A DNA stretch of 64,000 nt, from contig NZ_CP102845.1 in assembly GCF_013307435.2 (NCBI RefSeq), positions 1,178,001-1,242,000 of the forward strand. Reading direction: 5' to 3'. Source of the DNA: Microvirga terrae (GTDB lineage Bacteria; Pseudomonadota; Alphaproteobacteria; Rhizobiales; Beijerinckiaceae). Position numbers and translations under genes: made by a program. Below, piece by piece: positions 46,587 through 55,314 of the stretch. The notes below the pieces were generated by a model. It did no database searches, was not told the origin of the DNA, and saw nothing but the letters and a program-made list of their open reading frames with translations. The stretch's first letter is position 1, and every line of letters starts with the position of its first letter.

Positions 46587-47327
46587 GTCCGGATAATCGA
46601 CGCCGATCAGATAGAGGCCCGTCGACGGCGCCATGGGCCCGCAGCGTTTCCGGTCCCTTGCGTCGAGAGCCGCGCGGACGTCCGCCACGGACCAGCGCCC
46701 GGCGCCGGCGCGCTCCAGGGTGCCCGTCATCGAGCGCACCTGATGATGCAGGAACGAGCGCGCCGAGGCATAGATGCGGATCTCGTCGCCGATCCGCTCC
46801 ACGTCCAGCCGGTCGAGGGTCCGGACCGGACTGTTCGCCTGGCACTCGGCGGCTCTGAACGTGGTGAAGTCATGCCGTCCGATCAGCTCTTGCGCGGCCT
46901 CGTGCATGAGGTCGGCATCGAGCGTCCAGGCCACGTGCCAGACCCGGGTCGCATCCAGCGTCGGCGGAGCCCGGCGGTTGAGGATGCGGTAGACGTAGTG
47001 GCGCTTCACGGCGGACAGGCGGGCGTTGAAGGTCTCGGGCACGATCCGGGCCGACAGGATCGCAACCGGCGCAGGCTTCAGGTGGGCATTGGTGGCATCC
47101 CGCACCGTGTCCGGGCGCCACTCCTTGTCGAGATCGACATGCACGACCTGATGAGTGGCGTGAACGCCTGAATCGGTCCGTCCGGCACAATGAACGCGGA
47201 CGGGCGCGCCCGTAAAGCGCGCGATCGCGTCCTCCACCGCCTGCTGCACGGAGAGGCCGTTCGTCTGATGCTGCCAACCGGTGAAGGGCGTGCCATCGTA
47301 TTCGACGACAAGCTTGTAGCGAGGCAT
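46578..47327 (-). CDS. truA: tRNA pseudouridine(38-40) synthase
   Basis: Makes pseudouridine at positions 38-40 of the tRNA anticodon arm. The 249-residue product has [15 protein letters not shown], the catalytic Asp in [17 protein letters not shown] and the [14 protein letters not shown]-terminal motif. It is the last gene of a def-fmt-GNAT-truA run, starting one base after the GNAT stop. Its 3' end overlaps the opposite-strand membrane protein gene by 9 bp. Confidence 0.96.
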   Translation of the reverse strand: MPRYKLVVEYDGTPFTGWQHQTNGLSVQQAVEDAIARFTGAPVRVHCAGRTDSGVHATHQVVHVDLDKEWRPDTVRDATNAHLKPAPVAILSARIVPETFNARLSAVKRHYVYRILNRRAPPTLDATRVWHVAWTLDADLMHEAAQELIGRHDFTTFRAAECQANSPVRTLDRLDVERIGDEIRIYASARSFLHHQVRSMTGTLERAGAGRWSVADVRAALDARDRKRCGPMAPSTGLYLIGVDYPDLP

Positions 47328-47328
47328 G

Positions 47329-47823
47329 TTATTTCAGCTCTGCGAAGGCCCGGGCATAGGATGCCGGGCCATGGGCGCCTGTCCCCCGGGGGGACAGGGC
47401 GAGGGCCTGAAGATAGGGGCCGTCATAAGGGGTTTGCAGCTTTTCCGCCAGATTCGGATCGAACCCGAAGCGGCCGTAATAGTGCGGCTCGCCCAGCACC
47501 AGGACCAGATCGTAGCCGCGATCGGTGAGCCGCTTCAGCCCGTCCCGGACGAGGGCCGCGCCGATGCCCTGCTTCTGGAAGGATGGAGCCACGGCCAGCG
47601 GGGCGAGGACCGCCGCTCTGATCGACCCTGTCTCGTGCAGGACCAGCCGGGAATAGGCGATGTGGCCCACTGGCTCGTCGCCATAGGCGATCAGCGACAG
47701 GATCAGGTCGCCATCCTGGTGCATGTGCCGGACGAGATCAGCCTCCGCCGATTGCCCGAACGCCGCGGAATAGATGGCGTAGACAGAAGACCAATCGGCG
47801 CTTTCCTCCAGACGGATCCCCAT
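47329..47823 (-). CDS. GNAT family N-acetyltransferase (YhbS-like)
   Basis: A 164-residue acetyltransferase. The acetyl-CoA site is [22 protein letters not shown], followed by [17 protein letters not shown], a pattern of the YhbS group; the substrate is unknown. The ATG at 47823 has GAGG six bases upstream; the ATG at 47835, overlapping the fmt stop as ATGA, would add four residues. It sits between fmt and truA, genes that are commonly direct neighbours, so it looks inserted into a translation-related operon. Confidence 0.85.
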   Translation of the reverse strand: MGIRLEESADWSSVYAIYSAAFGQSAEADLVRHMHQDGDLILSLIAYGDEPVGHIAYSRLVLHETGSIRAAVLAPLAVAPSFQKQGIGAALVRDGLKRLTDRGYDLVLVLGEPHYYGRFGFDPNLAEKLQTPYDGPYLQALALSPRGTGAHGPASYARAFAELK

Positions 47824-47831
47824 GCCGGACC

Positions 47832-48764
47832 TCATGCAAATCGGGCGCCCGGACCGAGCCTCACTCCGCGCAGGAACTCTTCGAAAGCCACCGGCCCCTT
47901 GCCGGCGCGCTGGACCTGGATCAGGCGGACCGCTCCATCGCCACAGGATATCGTACCATCATGGTCGATCAGTGTCGCGGGTGCCCCCGAGCCCTGTCCG
48001 AGAGCCGCCCGCAGAACCTTCACGCGCTCCCGGCCCTTGCCGAAATCGGCCGTGAAATAGGCCCCCGGAAAGGGCGAGAGCCCGCGGACGTGATCGTGAA
48101 CCGCCTGCGCCGGCTGCGTCCAGTCGATCAGCGCGTCCTCATTCCTGAGCTTGTGGGCATAGGTCACGCCCTCCTCGGGCTGAGGCGTGAAGCCCAGACC
48201 GCCGCGGGAGAGGGCCGCGAGGGCCCGCACCATCAGGTCGGCGCCGAGAACCATGAGCCGGTCGTGCAGCTCGCCCGCGTTCATGTCGGGTGCGATCGTC
48301 ACCCGCTCGACCATGGCGACCGGGCCCGTGTCGAGACCCTCTTCCATCCTCATGACGGCGACGCCGGTCTCCCGGTCGCCGGCCATGATCGCTCGCTGAA
48401 TCGGCGCCGCGCCGCGCCAGCGGGGGAGAAGGGAGGCGTGAAGGTTGAGGCAGCCCAGTTCCGGCGCTTCCAGGACGGCTTTCGGCAGCAGCATGCCGTA
48501 GGCCACCACCACGGCCACGTCGGCATTGTGGCTGCGGAAGATGTCGGCCGCCTCCTCCGAGCGCAGGGTCTTCGGCGTCAGCACCGGGAAGCCGAACCGG
48601 TCCGCCATCGCGTGGACGGGCGAGGGCTTCAGCTCCATCCCACGGCCGGCGGCTGCGGGCGGTCGGGTATAGACAGCAACCACGTCGTGGCCCTGGCCGA
48701 CGATTTCGGACAAGGTGGGCACGGCGAAATCGGGCGTGCCCATGAAGACGACGCGCAGGGTCAT
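47832..48764 (-). CDS. fmt: methionyl-tRNA formyltransferase
   Basis: Formylates initiator Met-tRNA. The 310-residue product has [16 protein letters not shown], the formyl-folate catalytic region [13 protein letters not shown] with [20 protein letters not shown] (Asn-His and the RGAAPIQ loop), GLDTGPV and a C-terminal OB domain beginning near VKVLRAA. The ATG at 48764 overlaps the def stop by four bases (ATGA). Upstream in-frame sequence lies inside def and is not used. Confidence 0.96.
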   Translation of the reverse strand: MTLRVVFMGTPDFAVPTLSEIVGQGHDVVAVYTRPPAAAGRGMELKPSPVHAMADRFGFPVLTPKTLRSEEAADIFRSHNADVAVVVAYGMLLPKAVLEAPELGCLNLHASLLPRWRGAAPIQRAIMAGDRETGVAVMRMEEGLDTGPVAMVERVTIAPDMNAGELHDRLMVLGADLMVRALAALSRGGLGFTPQPEEGVTYAHKLRNEDALIDWTQPAQAVHDHVRGLSPFPGAYFTADFGKGRERVKVLRAALGQGSGAPATLIDHDGTISCGDGAVRLIQVQRAGKGPVAFEEFLRGVRLGPGARFA

Positions 48765-49279
48765 ACTCCGGCCTCGCGCTTGGCGGCCTTCTTGAACTTG
48801 GTCATGACCCGGTCGCGTTTGAGCTTCGACAGGTAGTCGATGAACAGGACCCCGTTCAGATGGTCGATCTCGTGCTGCACGCACGTCGCCAGGAGCCCGT
48901 CCGCATCCTGCTCGATCGTCTCGCCCTGGAGGTTCATGTAGCGGAACCGCACCCGGTCCGGCCGCTCGACCTCCTCGTAGTATTCGGGAATCGACAGGCA
49001 GCCTTCCTCGTAAGTCCGCTTTTCCTCCGAGGCCCAGACGATCTCGGGATTGAGGAGCACCAGCGGCTGGCGCTCGTCCTCGGATTTCGACACGTCCATG
49101 GTCACCATGCGCACCGGCACGCCGATCTGGATGGCGGCAAGGCCGACGCCTGGCGCGTCGTACATGGTCTCCAGCATGTCGTCCGCCAGATGACGGATCT
49201 CGCTCGTGATTTCCTTAACGGGCTCGGAAACCAGGCGGAGCTTGGAATCGGGGATGATGACGAGGGGTCTGATGCTCAT
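48761..49279 (-). CDS. def: peptide deformylase
   Basis: Iron or zinc hydrolase that removes formyl from nascent proteins. The 172-residue product has the three motifs [20 protein letters not shown] (metal Cys) and [12 protein letters not shown] (HExxH). It is the first gene of the def-fmt-GNAT-truA operon, with the formyl cycle genes translationally coupled. A palindromic repeat lies 50 bp upstream of the start. Confidence 0.97.
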   Translation of the reverse strand: MSIRPLVIIPDSKLRLVSEPVKEITSEIRHLADDMLETMYDAPGVGLAAIQIGVPVRMVTMDVSKSEDERQPLVLLNPEIVWASEEKRTYEEGCLSIPEYYEEVERPDRVRFRYMNLQGETIEQDADGLLATCVQHEIDHLNGVLFIDYLSKLKRDRVMTKFKKAAKREAGV

Positions 49280-49329
49280 GATCGCGGGAGATAAGCGGTT
49301 GGACGAGGATGGTCAAATCGTTCGTCTTT

Positions 49330-49439
49330 AGCATCGGACCCAAAAGTGGACACCGCTTCTGGGACCAATCCGATGCTTATCATTCATGAGTGCATCGTTT
49401 TCGCGGAAACGTGGATTCCGCTTTTCCGCACGAGGCACT
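49330..49439. repeat. two-module palindromic repeat, copy C
   Basis: Module ii (49330-49377) has GCATCGGA at the left and TCCGATGC at the right, with a CCAAAAGTGGA core. Module i (49391-49439) has GTGCATCG at the left and a GGAAACGTGGATTCCGCTTTTCC core. It fills the divergent def/rmuC gap, so promoters for both genes must overlap or flank it. Confidence 0.75.
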
Positions 49440-49478
49440 TATGTTCGGATGCATCCGTCAACCGGAACAGTAAGCTCC

Positions 49479-50666
49479 ATGAACGACGTCGTCCTGATCC
49501 TCGGCCAGACATCCCTGACTCTGGGGCAGATCGTCATGGGGATTGCGGGTGTGAGCCTCCTTCTCCTCCTGCTCGTGACGGCGCTTCTGCTGAGCACGCG
49601 GCGGGAGCGGGCGCTCGAGGCCGCCATCGCGGCGGAGCGGGCGCGGGAGATGGACGACAAGGTGGCCGAACTCACCCGCACCCAGTCGGAGATGACCGGT
49701 CGGATGCGCACCATGGCGGAGGTCTTCGGAACCCGACAGAGCGATTTCGTCCGCATGATCTCGGAACGGATCGACGGATTGCAGCACCGGGTCGGGCAGG
49801 GTCTGGAGGCCTCCACCCGCCACCAGACGGAGAATCTCTCCAAGCTGAACGAGCGGCTCGCCGTGATCGATGCGGCGCAGCAGAACCTGACCAGCCTCAC
49901 GGGCGAGATCGTCGGGCTCAAGGATATCCTGTCCAACAAGCAGACCCGGGGCGCCTATGGGCAAGGGCGGATGGAGGCGATCGTCCGGGACGGGCTGCCG
50001 GCCAGTGCTTTCGCGTTTCAGGCCACCCTGTCGAACCGCACGAGACCCGATTGCCTCGTGCGCCTGCCGGGCGACGAGCGCGGCCTCGTGATCGATGCCA
50101 AGTTCCCCCTGGAGGGCTTCACCCTCTTCCGGGAGGCCAAGGGCGACGAGGCCCGCAGCCGCGCCGCCGCCAGGGTCCGCAACGACATGCTCGTGCACGT
50201 GAAGGACATCGCGGAGAAATACCTGATCCCCGGCGAGACGCAGGACATCGCCATGCTGTTCGTGCCCGCGGAATCGATCTATGCCGACCTGGCCGAGCAT
50301 TTCGACGATGTTGTCCAGAAGGCTCACCGGGCTCGTATCGTCATCGTGTCGCCTTCGCTTCTGACGCTCGCCATCCAGGTGATGCAGGCGCTGGTCCGCG
50401 ATGCCCGCATCCGTGAGGAGGCGCGGGTGATCCAGGTCGAGGTGCAGAAGCTTCTCGAGGACGTGGTACGCCTCGATTCCCGGGTCGCGAAGCTCGACGC
50501 GCATTTCCGACAGGCGCAGGACGACGTCACCCAGATCCGGGTCTCGACCGACAAGATCGCGAAACGTGGTCAGAAGATCGAGACTCTCGAGTTCGAGGAA
50601 GGGGAAGCCGAGTCCCGGGCCGAGTGGCTGCGCCTCCAGGGCCGGAATCTGCGGGCAGTCGAATAG
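49479..50666 (+). CDS. rmuC: DNA recombination protein RmuC
   Basis: Member of the RmuC family, which limits DNA rearrangement and has a restriction-endonuclease-like core. The 395-residue product has an N-terminal membrane span (about 16-36, IVMGIAGVSLLLLLLVTALLL), a long coiled coil (about 38-125) and the RmuC domain with KQTRGAYGQGRMEAIVRDGL, CLVRLPGDERGLVIDAKFPLEGF and DIAMLFVPAESIYADL. The ATG at 49479 is chosen because earlier in-frame sequence comes from the repeat. An EcfG-type promoter for the next gene begins 5 bp after the stop. Confidence 0.93.
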   Translation: MNDVVLILGQTSLTLGQIVMGIAGVSLLLLLLVTALLLSTRRERALEAAIAAERAREMDDKVAELTRTQSEMTGRMRTMAEVFGTRQSDFVRMISERIDGLQHRVGQGLEASTRHQTENLSKLNERLAVIDAAQQNLTSLTGEIVGLKDILSNKQTRGAYGQGRMEAIVRDGLPASAFAFQATLSNRTRPDCLVRLPGDERGLVIDAKFPLEGFTLFREAKGDEARSRAAARVRNDMLVHVKDIAEKYLIPGETQDIAMLFVPAESIYADLAEHFDDVVQKAHRARIVIVSPSLLTLAIQVMQALVRDARIREEARVIQVEVQKLLEDVVRLDSRVAKLDAHFRQAQDDVTQIRVSTDKIAKRGQKIETLEFEEGEAESRAEWLRLQGRNLRAVE

Positions 50667-50670
50667 GCCG

Positions 50671-50695
50671 GGAACCGGCTTTCTCCCGCGACGTT
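50671..50695 (+). promoter_or_regulatory. EcfG-type general stress promoter
   Basis: GGAAC (50671-50675), 16 bases, CGTT (50692-50695): an exact match to the alphaproteobacterial EcfG consensus, 80 bp before the DUF892 start. Confidence 0.75.
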
Positions 50696-50775
50696 CTCCC
50701 CAGGCTGAACGATGCGCCAAGCGGATGATGGCGCTCGCATGTTGGCATATCTCAGAACTCGGGAAGGATTGCGCT

Positions 50776-51279
50776 ATGGGCCTTTTGTCGAAGGACATCA
50801 AGTCGTTGGATGATCTCTTCATCCACACTCTGCAGGATATCTACTATGCCGAGCAGCAGATCACGAAGGCGCTGCCGGAGATGATCGAAAAGGCGAGCGA
50901 CCCGCAGCTGAAGCAGGCGTTCCAGACCCATCTCGGCGAGACCCAGCAACAGATCCAGATGGTCGAGCAGGTGTTCCGCATGCACGGCCACGATCCCAAG
51001 GGCGTGACCTGCCCGGCCATCGACGGCATCATCGACGAAGCCCAGGAAATCGCTGGCGACATCGACGATCCGCAGGTTCTCGACGCAGCACTTCTGGCGG
51101 CCGCTCAGGCTGTCGAACACTATGAGATCACCCGCTACGGCACACTCGTCGCATGGGCCAAGCAGCTGGGCCGCGAGGATTGCGCCGGCGTCCTGCACCA
51201 GATCCTGGATCAGGAAAAATCCACCGACCAGAAGCTCAACCGGATCGCCGAGAGCAAGATCAACACGAAGGCTGCGTAA
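50776..51279 (+). CDS. DUF892 ferritin-like protein (YciE/YciF family), copy 1
   Basis: A 167-residue four-helix-bundle protein linked to stress responses in other bacteria; the carboxylates in helices (DIYYAEQQI, QAVEHYEITRYG) suggest a di-metal site. The product starts MGLLSKDIKSLDDLFIHTLQ, with GAAGGA about 8 bases upstream. It shares most of its length and motifs with a second copy at 61699-62193, and both have EcfG promoters, placing them in the general stress regulon by inference. A terminator follows the stop. Confidence 0.9.
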   Translation: MGLLSKDIKSLDDLFIHTLQDIYYAEQQITKALPEMIEKASDPQLKQAFQTHLGETQQQIQMVEQVFRMHGHDPKGVTCPAIDGIIDEAQEIAGDIDDPQVLDAALLAAAQAVEHYEITRYGTLVAWAKQLGREDCAGVLHQILDQEKSTDQKLNRIAESKINTKAA

Positions 51280-51299
51280 GCCCCTCGTCCGTTGAACGG

Positions 51300-51326
51300 A
51301 AATGGCCTCCGCAAGGGGGCCATTTT
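51300..51326 (+). terminator. intrinsic terminator after DUF892 copy 1
   Basis: ATGGCC-T-CC and GG-G-GGCCAT pair around GCAA and are followed by TTTC. It lies about 20 bp after the stop. Confidence 0.75.
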
Positions 51327-51516
51327 CGTTTGGGGGCCCATGGAAGTGACCGTGGCGACGCCTGCCATGCCGGGGCTGTGACGCGCTCGCTGTCGCTCGG
51401 GACGAGTCCTGAGGGGAGATCGAGCTGTCCGGTGCCGCAATCTCTCACGCCATGGTCGACAGCCTCCCGCCCTTCGCTCATCCTGGCCACCTTCCGTCCA
51501 TCCTGATACCCTCCCC

Positions 51517-51548
51517 GTCATGGCCGGGCTTGTCCCGGCCATCTCAGG
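51517..51548. repeat. single palindrome of the composite repeat family
   Basis: GTCATGGCCGGG/CCCGGCCAT alone, without the spacer and right palindrome. Confidence 0.7.
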
Positions 51549-51568
51549 GTCTTTCCATCACCCTCGGG

Positions 51569-51656
51569 GTCATGGCCGGGCTTGTCCCGGCTGTCCCGAT
51601 CATGTGAAGCGCGGCGCTCTTCCGATCGGGATCACCGGCCCAGGGCCGGTGATGAC
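51569..51656. repeat. composite palindromic repeat, copy 3 (88 bp)
   Basis: GTCATGGCCGGG palindrome, a GTGAAGCGCGGCGCTC spacer and ATCACCGGCC/GGCCGGTGATGAC palindrome. Orientation is opposite to the 18.4 and 43.7 kb copies. It lies in the convergent gap between DUF892 copy 1 and the 5'-nucleotidase. Confidence 0.85.
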
Positions 51657-51713
51657 GGGCCGAGGGTCGGAGTGGTGGACAGGTGTGGGTGAGATCATGT
51701 TCTAACTTTGTTC

Positions 51714-51742
51714 TTGACAGATCGATCAAGCTAAGCTATATC
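51714..51742 (+). promoter_or_regulatory. strong sigma70-type promoter in a protein-free gap
   Basis: TTGACA (51714-51719), exactly 17 bases, TATATC (51737-51742). It is the best promoter match I noticed in the window, yet no credible protein gene follows; a structured RNA candidate begins a few bases downstream. Confidence 0.65.
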
Positions 51743-51748
51743 GTTGGA

Positions 51749-51895
51749 TAGATCGGTTCCTTCGAGGGGCGCGCTCGCGAGGCGTCGCAAGTGTGGGAGC
51801 CGGCACGGTCCTGCGACAGGCTTCGCACCCCTGGGCGCGCAGGAGGCCGACCTTGGGCTCCGTCCAGCTGGTCCGCCTGAAAAGAACCGTGCGCG
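51749..51895 (+). ncRNA. candidate structured small RNA, 6S (SsrS)-like
   Basis: The sequence folds into one long irregular hairpin. CGGTTC (51754-51759) pairs with GAACCG (51884-51889), AGG (51765-51767) with CCT (51876-51878), then a large asymmetric bubble, then GGAGCC (51796-51801) with GGCTCC (51856-51861), CGG-CCTGCG (51806-51815) with CGCAGG-CCG (51838-51849), and an apical CAGG/CCTG. A closing stem, central bubble and long arm of about 150 nt is the 6S RNA layout, in which the bubble mimics an open promoter. The strong promoter just upstream fits a stable RNA. The 6S identity is inference; ends are estimates, and any other structured RNA remains possible. Confidence 0.45.
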
Positions 51896-52078
51896 ACGAG
51901 CAGCTTGGCTCTCGCTTATCACCTCAGACATCGAGCCGGGCTGCCACTCGCGCCACCCTCGATCATCCTGCAGGCTCGCAGCGCAAGCTGCGGGCCCACA
52001 GGTGCTGGCTCTTTGACAGTCCACAGATCACGAACCCGCACCGCAGCGCGACGCTCCTCCGTCATCCGACCCTGCCAC
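51896..52078. other. non-coding stretch between RNA candidate and repeats
   Basis: I see no credible gene here. A short inverted repeat CAGCGCAAGCTG lies near 51978-51989 and TTTGACAGTCCACAG near 52012-52026, but neither forms a convincing element. Confidence 0.4.
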
Positions 52079-52167
52079 GTCATGGCCGGCCCTGTGCCGG
52101 CCATCCCGATCCGGAAGAGCGCCGCACCTCAAACAAGCGGGATCACCGGCACAAGGCCGGTGATGAC
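52079..52167. repeat. 89-bp composite palindromic repeat, copy 4
   Basis: GTCATGGCCGG/CCGGCCAT, a GAGCGCCGCACC spacer and ATCACCGGC/GCCGGTGATGAC. Same orientation as the 51569 copy. Confidence 0.85.
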
Positions 52168-52188
52168 GGGGAGAGGATCAAGGCGGGC

Positions 52189-52312
52189 CCATCCCGATCC
52201 GGTGAGGCGCAGCGCCCTACAGGAGCGGGATCACCGGCACAGGGCCGGTGATGACGGAGGGGGTGTCAGCACCCGCCATTCCGATCCGGACAGGCACCGC
52301 GCCTCGCAGCAT
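52189..52312. repeat. tandem partial copies of the composite repeat
   Basis: 52189-52255 holds the spacer (CCCATCCCGATCCGGTGAGGCGCAGCGCC, shown here as a run of short motifs: CCCGATCCGG, GGCGCAGCGCC) and a complete ATCACCGGC/GCCGGTGATGAC palindrome; 52276-52312 holds a further degenerate spacer copy. The left palindromes are missing, as if units had recombined. Confidence 0.65.
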
Positions 52313-52337
52313 CATGATCGGGACGTGGAATGCCGGC

Positions 52338-53084
52338 CTATCGAGCCCGGCTCTCTTTCGCCGGCAGCGCGTAGGCGCGCAGGAAGTCCGCGAGATCGTT
52401 GGTGATGTAGTCGATGTCCGGCGTCTGGACGGCCTCCTGCTCGAAACTTTCCCGGAACGGATCGAACGTCTTGGGAACGATGAGCGTCGTCGTCATGCCG
52501 AGCTCGTGGGGCACGGTCAGGTTCTTGGCGATGTCCTCGAACATGGCGGATCGGGAGGGTTCGACCCCATGCTTCTCGAGGAAGATCTCGTAGGCGCGCC
52601 GGTCCGGCTTGGGCACGAAATTCGAGGCCGCGATGTCGAACACGTCCTCGAAATGGTCGAGGATGCCGATCTTCCTCGCCACGTTCTCCGCATGCTTGCG
52701 CGAGCCGTTGGTCAGGATGAGCTTGCGGCCCGGCAGCCTCTCGATGGCTTCGCCCAGGCTGTGGTTCAGCTCGATATCCGTGTGGTCGATGTCGTGGGCG
52801 AAGTCGAGAAAGTCGTGCGGATCGATGTCGTACTCGTCGATGAGCGCCCGCAGGGTCGTGCCGTACTTGTGATAGAAGTACTTCTGCAGAGCCTGGGCGG
52901 ACAGCCCGTCGAGCCCGAAGAGCTCGGTGATGTAGAGCGTGATGCGCTGGTCGATCTGCGGCCAGACCCGGGAGGTGTGCGGGTAGAGCGTGTTGTCCAG
53001 GTCGAAGACCCAGGTCTCCACATGCGAGAAAAGCCGGGAGCCGGCGGATGACAGATGGTTTTCGGCAGACGGTTTCGCGTTCAT
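52338..53084 (-). CDS. pyrimidine 5'-nucleotidase (HAD superfamily)
   Basis: Dephosphorylates pyrimidine nucleoside monophosphates. The 248-residue product has HAD motif I FDLDNTLYPH, motif II LTNGSRKHAEN, motif III region NFVPKPDRRAYE and motif IV MFEDIAKNL. This matches the SDT1/PhoE-like group annotated as pyrimidine 5'-nucleotidase. The ATG at 53084 gives MNAKPSAENH; upstream frame sequence overlaps argB on the same strand in another frame and is not used. It could supply nucleosides to the salvage genes at 9-27 kb, though it is far from them. Confidence 0.85.
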   Translation of the reverse strand: MNAKPSAENHLSSAGSRLFSHVETWVFDLDNTLYPHTSRVWPQIDQRITLYITELFGLDGLSAQALQKYFYHKYGTTLRALIDEYDIDPHDFLDFAHDIDHTDIELNHSLGEAIERLPGRKLILTNGSRKHAENVARKIGILDHFEDVFDIAASNFVPKPDRRAYEIFLEKHGVEPSRSAMFEDIAKNLTVPHELGMTTTLIVPKTFDPFRESFEQEAVQTPDIDYITNDLADFLRAYALPAKESRAR

Positions 53085-53167
53085 GGATCCCAAAGACGAC
53101 AATGGGGCCGTGCGGCCCCACTGACGGAAATATAGGGGTTTTCGGTCGATCCGTGAAGGGCGACGCT

Positions 53168-54073
53168 TTAGCCCCTCCGGATCAGGGTGCCGGCACCATG
53201 ATCGGTGAACAGCTCCAGGAGCACCGCGTGGGGCACCTTGCCGTCGAGGATGACGACCGCCTCGACGCCCTTTTCCAGGGCATAGATGCAGGTCTCGATC
53301 TTCGGGATCATGCCGTCCGTGATCGTGCCGTCGGCGATCAGGCGGCGGCAATCCTCGATCGTCATCTCCGGGATCAGGTTCTTGTTCTTGTCCAGGACGC
53401 CCGGGACATCCGTCAGGAGCAGGAGGCGCTTGGCCGTCAGGGCGCCGGCGATGGCCCCGGCGAAAGTGTCGGCATTGACGTTGTAGGTCTGGCCGTCGTG
53501 GCCGGTCGCCACCGGGGCCAGGACGGGAATCAGCTCGGCCTGGAGCACCTGGTCCAGCACCGCCCGGTTCACGTGTTCCGGCTCGCCGACGAAGCCGAGA
53601 TCCACCACCTTCTCGATGTTGGAATCAGGGTCGACGGTCGTCCGGGTCACCTTGCGGGCCGTGACCATGTTGCCGTCCTTGCCCGACAGCCCGACCGCCT
53701 TGCCGCCCTCGGCCCCGATCCAGCCGACGATCTGCTTGTTGATGGAGCCGGCAAGAACCATCTCGACCACCTCGACCGTGGCCGCATCCGTAACGCGAAG
53801 CCCGCCCTTGAACTCGGACTTGATGCCGAGCTTTTCGAGCATTCGGCCGATCTGCGGCCCGCCGCCATGGACCACGATGGGCTTGATGCCCGACTGCTCG
53901 AGCAGAACCACGTCCTCGGCGAAGTCCTCGGCGGCTGCCCGGTCGCCCATGGCGTGGCCGCCATACTTGATCACGACGACCTGCTGGTCGTAGCGCTGCA
54001 TGTGCGGCAGGGCCTGCACGAGCACTTCGGCCTGCACATGAACGTCGGGGAGGGGCGTAGACGGATCGGACAT
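53168..54073 (-). CDS. argB: acetylglutamate kinase
   Basis: Second step of arginine synthesis. The 301-residue product has [53 protein letters not shown] and the nucleotide-binding [18 protein letters not shown], with GGMIPKI-type [14 protein letters not shown] near the C-terminus. An N-terminal helix (PHMQRYDQQ) is present, as in arginine-sensitive hexameric enzymes. The ATG at 54073 ([10 protein letters not shown]) is preferred to 54139. It lies 83 bp upstream of the 5'-nucleotidase start. Confidence 0.95.
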   Translation of the reverse strand: MSDPSTPLPDVHVQAEVLVQALPHMQRYDQQVVVIKYGGHAMGDRAAAEDFAEDVVLLEQSGIKPIVVHGGGPQIGRMLEKLGIKSEFKGGLRVTDAATVEVVEMVLAGSINKQIVGWIGAEGGKAVGLSGKDGNMVTARKVTRTTVDPDSNIEKVVDLGFVGEPEHVNRAVLDQVLQAELIPVLAPVATGHDGQTYNVNADTFAGAIAGALTAKRLLLLTDVPGVLDKNKNLIPEMTIEDCRRLIADGTITDGMIPKIETCIYALEKGVEAVVILDGKVPHAVLLELFTDHGAGTLIRRG

Positions 54074-54148
54074 GAACGGCTCCGGCGCGGGATCAGGATC
54101 AAACGGCCTGCCTTCTAGCCGAAGGATGGGCCGGTGCAAACAGCGACT

Positions 54149-54517
54149 TCAGGCTCGCAGGCGCAGAAGCGCCGAGATCCCCACCAGCACCCACCCCAGC
54201 ATGAGGAGAATTCCTCCCGTCGGGGCGGCCCTGGGAAAGAGCGCCGCGCCCGAGAAGGCCCGGCGGGCAAGGTCGCCGCAGAAGAGGACAAGGCCGAGAA
54301 TCAGCACGTAGCCGGCGATCTGGGCCAACAGGGGGTTCACGACCCCGGCTGCGATCAGTGCCACGAGGGCGAGCAGGGCGGGGGCGTGGAACAGCAGGAA
54401 CTGGGCCGCCGTGGCGAGATTGCCACCCGTGATGTGCGCGGCGGCCGCCGACAGGCCCACGCCGAGGAGGCCCGACAGGGAGGCCAGGACGAGGAGAAGG
54501 TGGGCAGCGAGGCTCAT
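54149..54517 (-). CDS. DUF423 family small membrane protein
   Basis: A 122-residue inner membrane protein with four hydrophobic spans. The N-terminus [22 protein letters not shown] and the end [18 protein letters not shown] fit the DUF423 (YwdK/YgdD-like) family. Function is unknown. Its ATG overlaps the engB stop by four bases, so the two are coupled. The central pair of spans carries [13 protein letters not shown], a conserved family motif. Confidence 0.8.
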   Translation of the reverse strand: MSLAAHLLLVLASLSGLLGVGLSAAAAHITGGNLATAAQFLLFHAPALLALVALIAAGVVNPLLAQIAGYVLILGLVLFCGDLARRAFSGAALFPRAAPTGGILLMLGWVLVGISALLRLRA

Positions 54518-55179
54518 CCCGCGCCCCGTTCGCTCAGGAGCTGGGCGACTTTGGCGCGCAGTTCCGGAATGCCGAAGCCGGTGCGGCTCGAGGTCGGCAG
54601 GATCTCCGGATAGGCGGCGGCGCGCTTCTCGATCTTCTGCAGGGTCTCGGCCATGCGCTTGTCGAGCTCGCCCTTCTTCAGCTCGTCGGCCTTGGTCAGG
54701 ACGATCTGGTAGGAGACCGCGGCGGTGCCGAGGGTCTGCAGCACCGTCTCGTCCACCGGCTTAATGCCGTGGCGGGCGTCGATCAGCACATAGACGCGGG
54801 CAAGGCTCGCCCGGCCGCGCAGGTAGTCGTGGATCAGCTGCGTCCAGGCCGCGACCTTCTCCTTGTCGACGGCGGCATAGCCGTAGCCGGGCATGTCGAC
54901 GAGATGGAAGCGGTCGTTGATGTTGAAGAAGTTGAGCTGCTGGGTGCGGCCCGGCGTATGCGACGTGCGGGCGAGCGTGTTGCGCCCGGTCAGGGCGTTG
55001 ACAAGACTCGACTTGCCGACGTTCGAGCGCCCCGCGAAGGCGATCTCCACCTTGCTCATGGGCGGCAGGTTCTTCAGGGAATTGGCCGCCCAGATGAAGT
55101 CCGCCTCGCCGGCAAAGAGCTTGCGGCCGATCTCGAGGAAGGGGTCGACGTCCGGGTTCGGGGGGCTTGTCTCGGTCAT
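54514..55179 (-). CDS. engB: ribosome biogenesis GTP-binding protein EngB (YsxC/YihA)
   Basis: GTPase needed for late 50S assembly. The 221-residue product has G1 [16 protein letters not shown]2-type [17 protein letters not shown]3 DMPGYGYA, G4 VLTKADE and G5 PTSSRTGFG. The length and motifs are standard. It is downstream of yidC but separated by a terminator, and translationally coupled to a DUF423 gene. Confidence 0.96.
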   Translation of the reverse strand: MTETSPPNPDVDPFLEIGRKLFAGEADFIWAANSLKNLPPMSKVEIAFAGRSNVGKSSLVNALTGRNTLARTSHTPGRTQQLNFFNINDRFHLVDMPGYGYAAVDKEKVAAWTQLIHDYLRGRASLARVYVLIDARHGIKPVDETVLQTLGTAAVSYQIVLTKADELKKGELDKRMAETLQKIEKRAAAYPEILPTSSRTGFGIPELRAKVAQLLSERGAG

Positions 55180-55262
55180 GGGGTCCTTATCGGCGCTCGG
55201 ACGGCATTCTTCAAGGCATCCGGTTGAATTCCTGTCGGGGCGTTGGATCGCAACGCCCCATA

Positions 55263-55290
55263 CGAAAATCCCCGGGACGATGCCCGGGGA
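55263..55290 (-). terminator. intrinsic terminator after yidC
   Basis: On the minus strand CCCCGGG and CCCGGGG (55283-55289 with 55270-55276) form a stem around CATCGT, followed by ATTTTCG. It lies 25 bp after the yidC stop and before engB. Confidence 0.7.
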
Positions 55291-55314
55291 TGATCCTGGT
55301 CGATCCGTGGCCGG

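Noticed and set aside
49386..49478. In-frame 5' extension of rmuC
   Set aside because: It reads through palindromic repeat sequence; the product from 49479 begins just before the expected membrane span.
51520..51705. Short frames beginning MAGLVPAI or MAGTSPAMT (also near 18509, 38848, 39152, 43596, 51210 and 51919)
   Set aside because: They are translations of the composite palindromic repeat, not proteins. Such frames are often wrongly annotated as hypothetical proteins in rhizobial genomes.
51744..52016. 90-codon frame after the strong promoter at 51714
   Set aside because: It has no ribosome site, low-quality composition and lies across the structured RNA; a non-coding RNA explains the region better.
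52079..52312. Closely spaced repeats resembling a CRISPR array
   Set aside because: Units are unequal, palindromic, partly degenerate and not separated by unique spacers of constant length; no cas genes are present.
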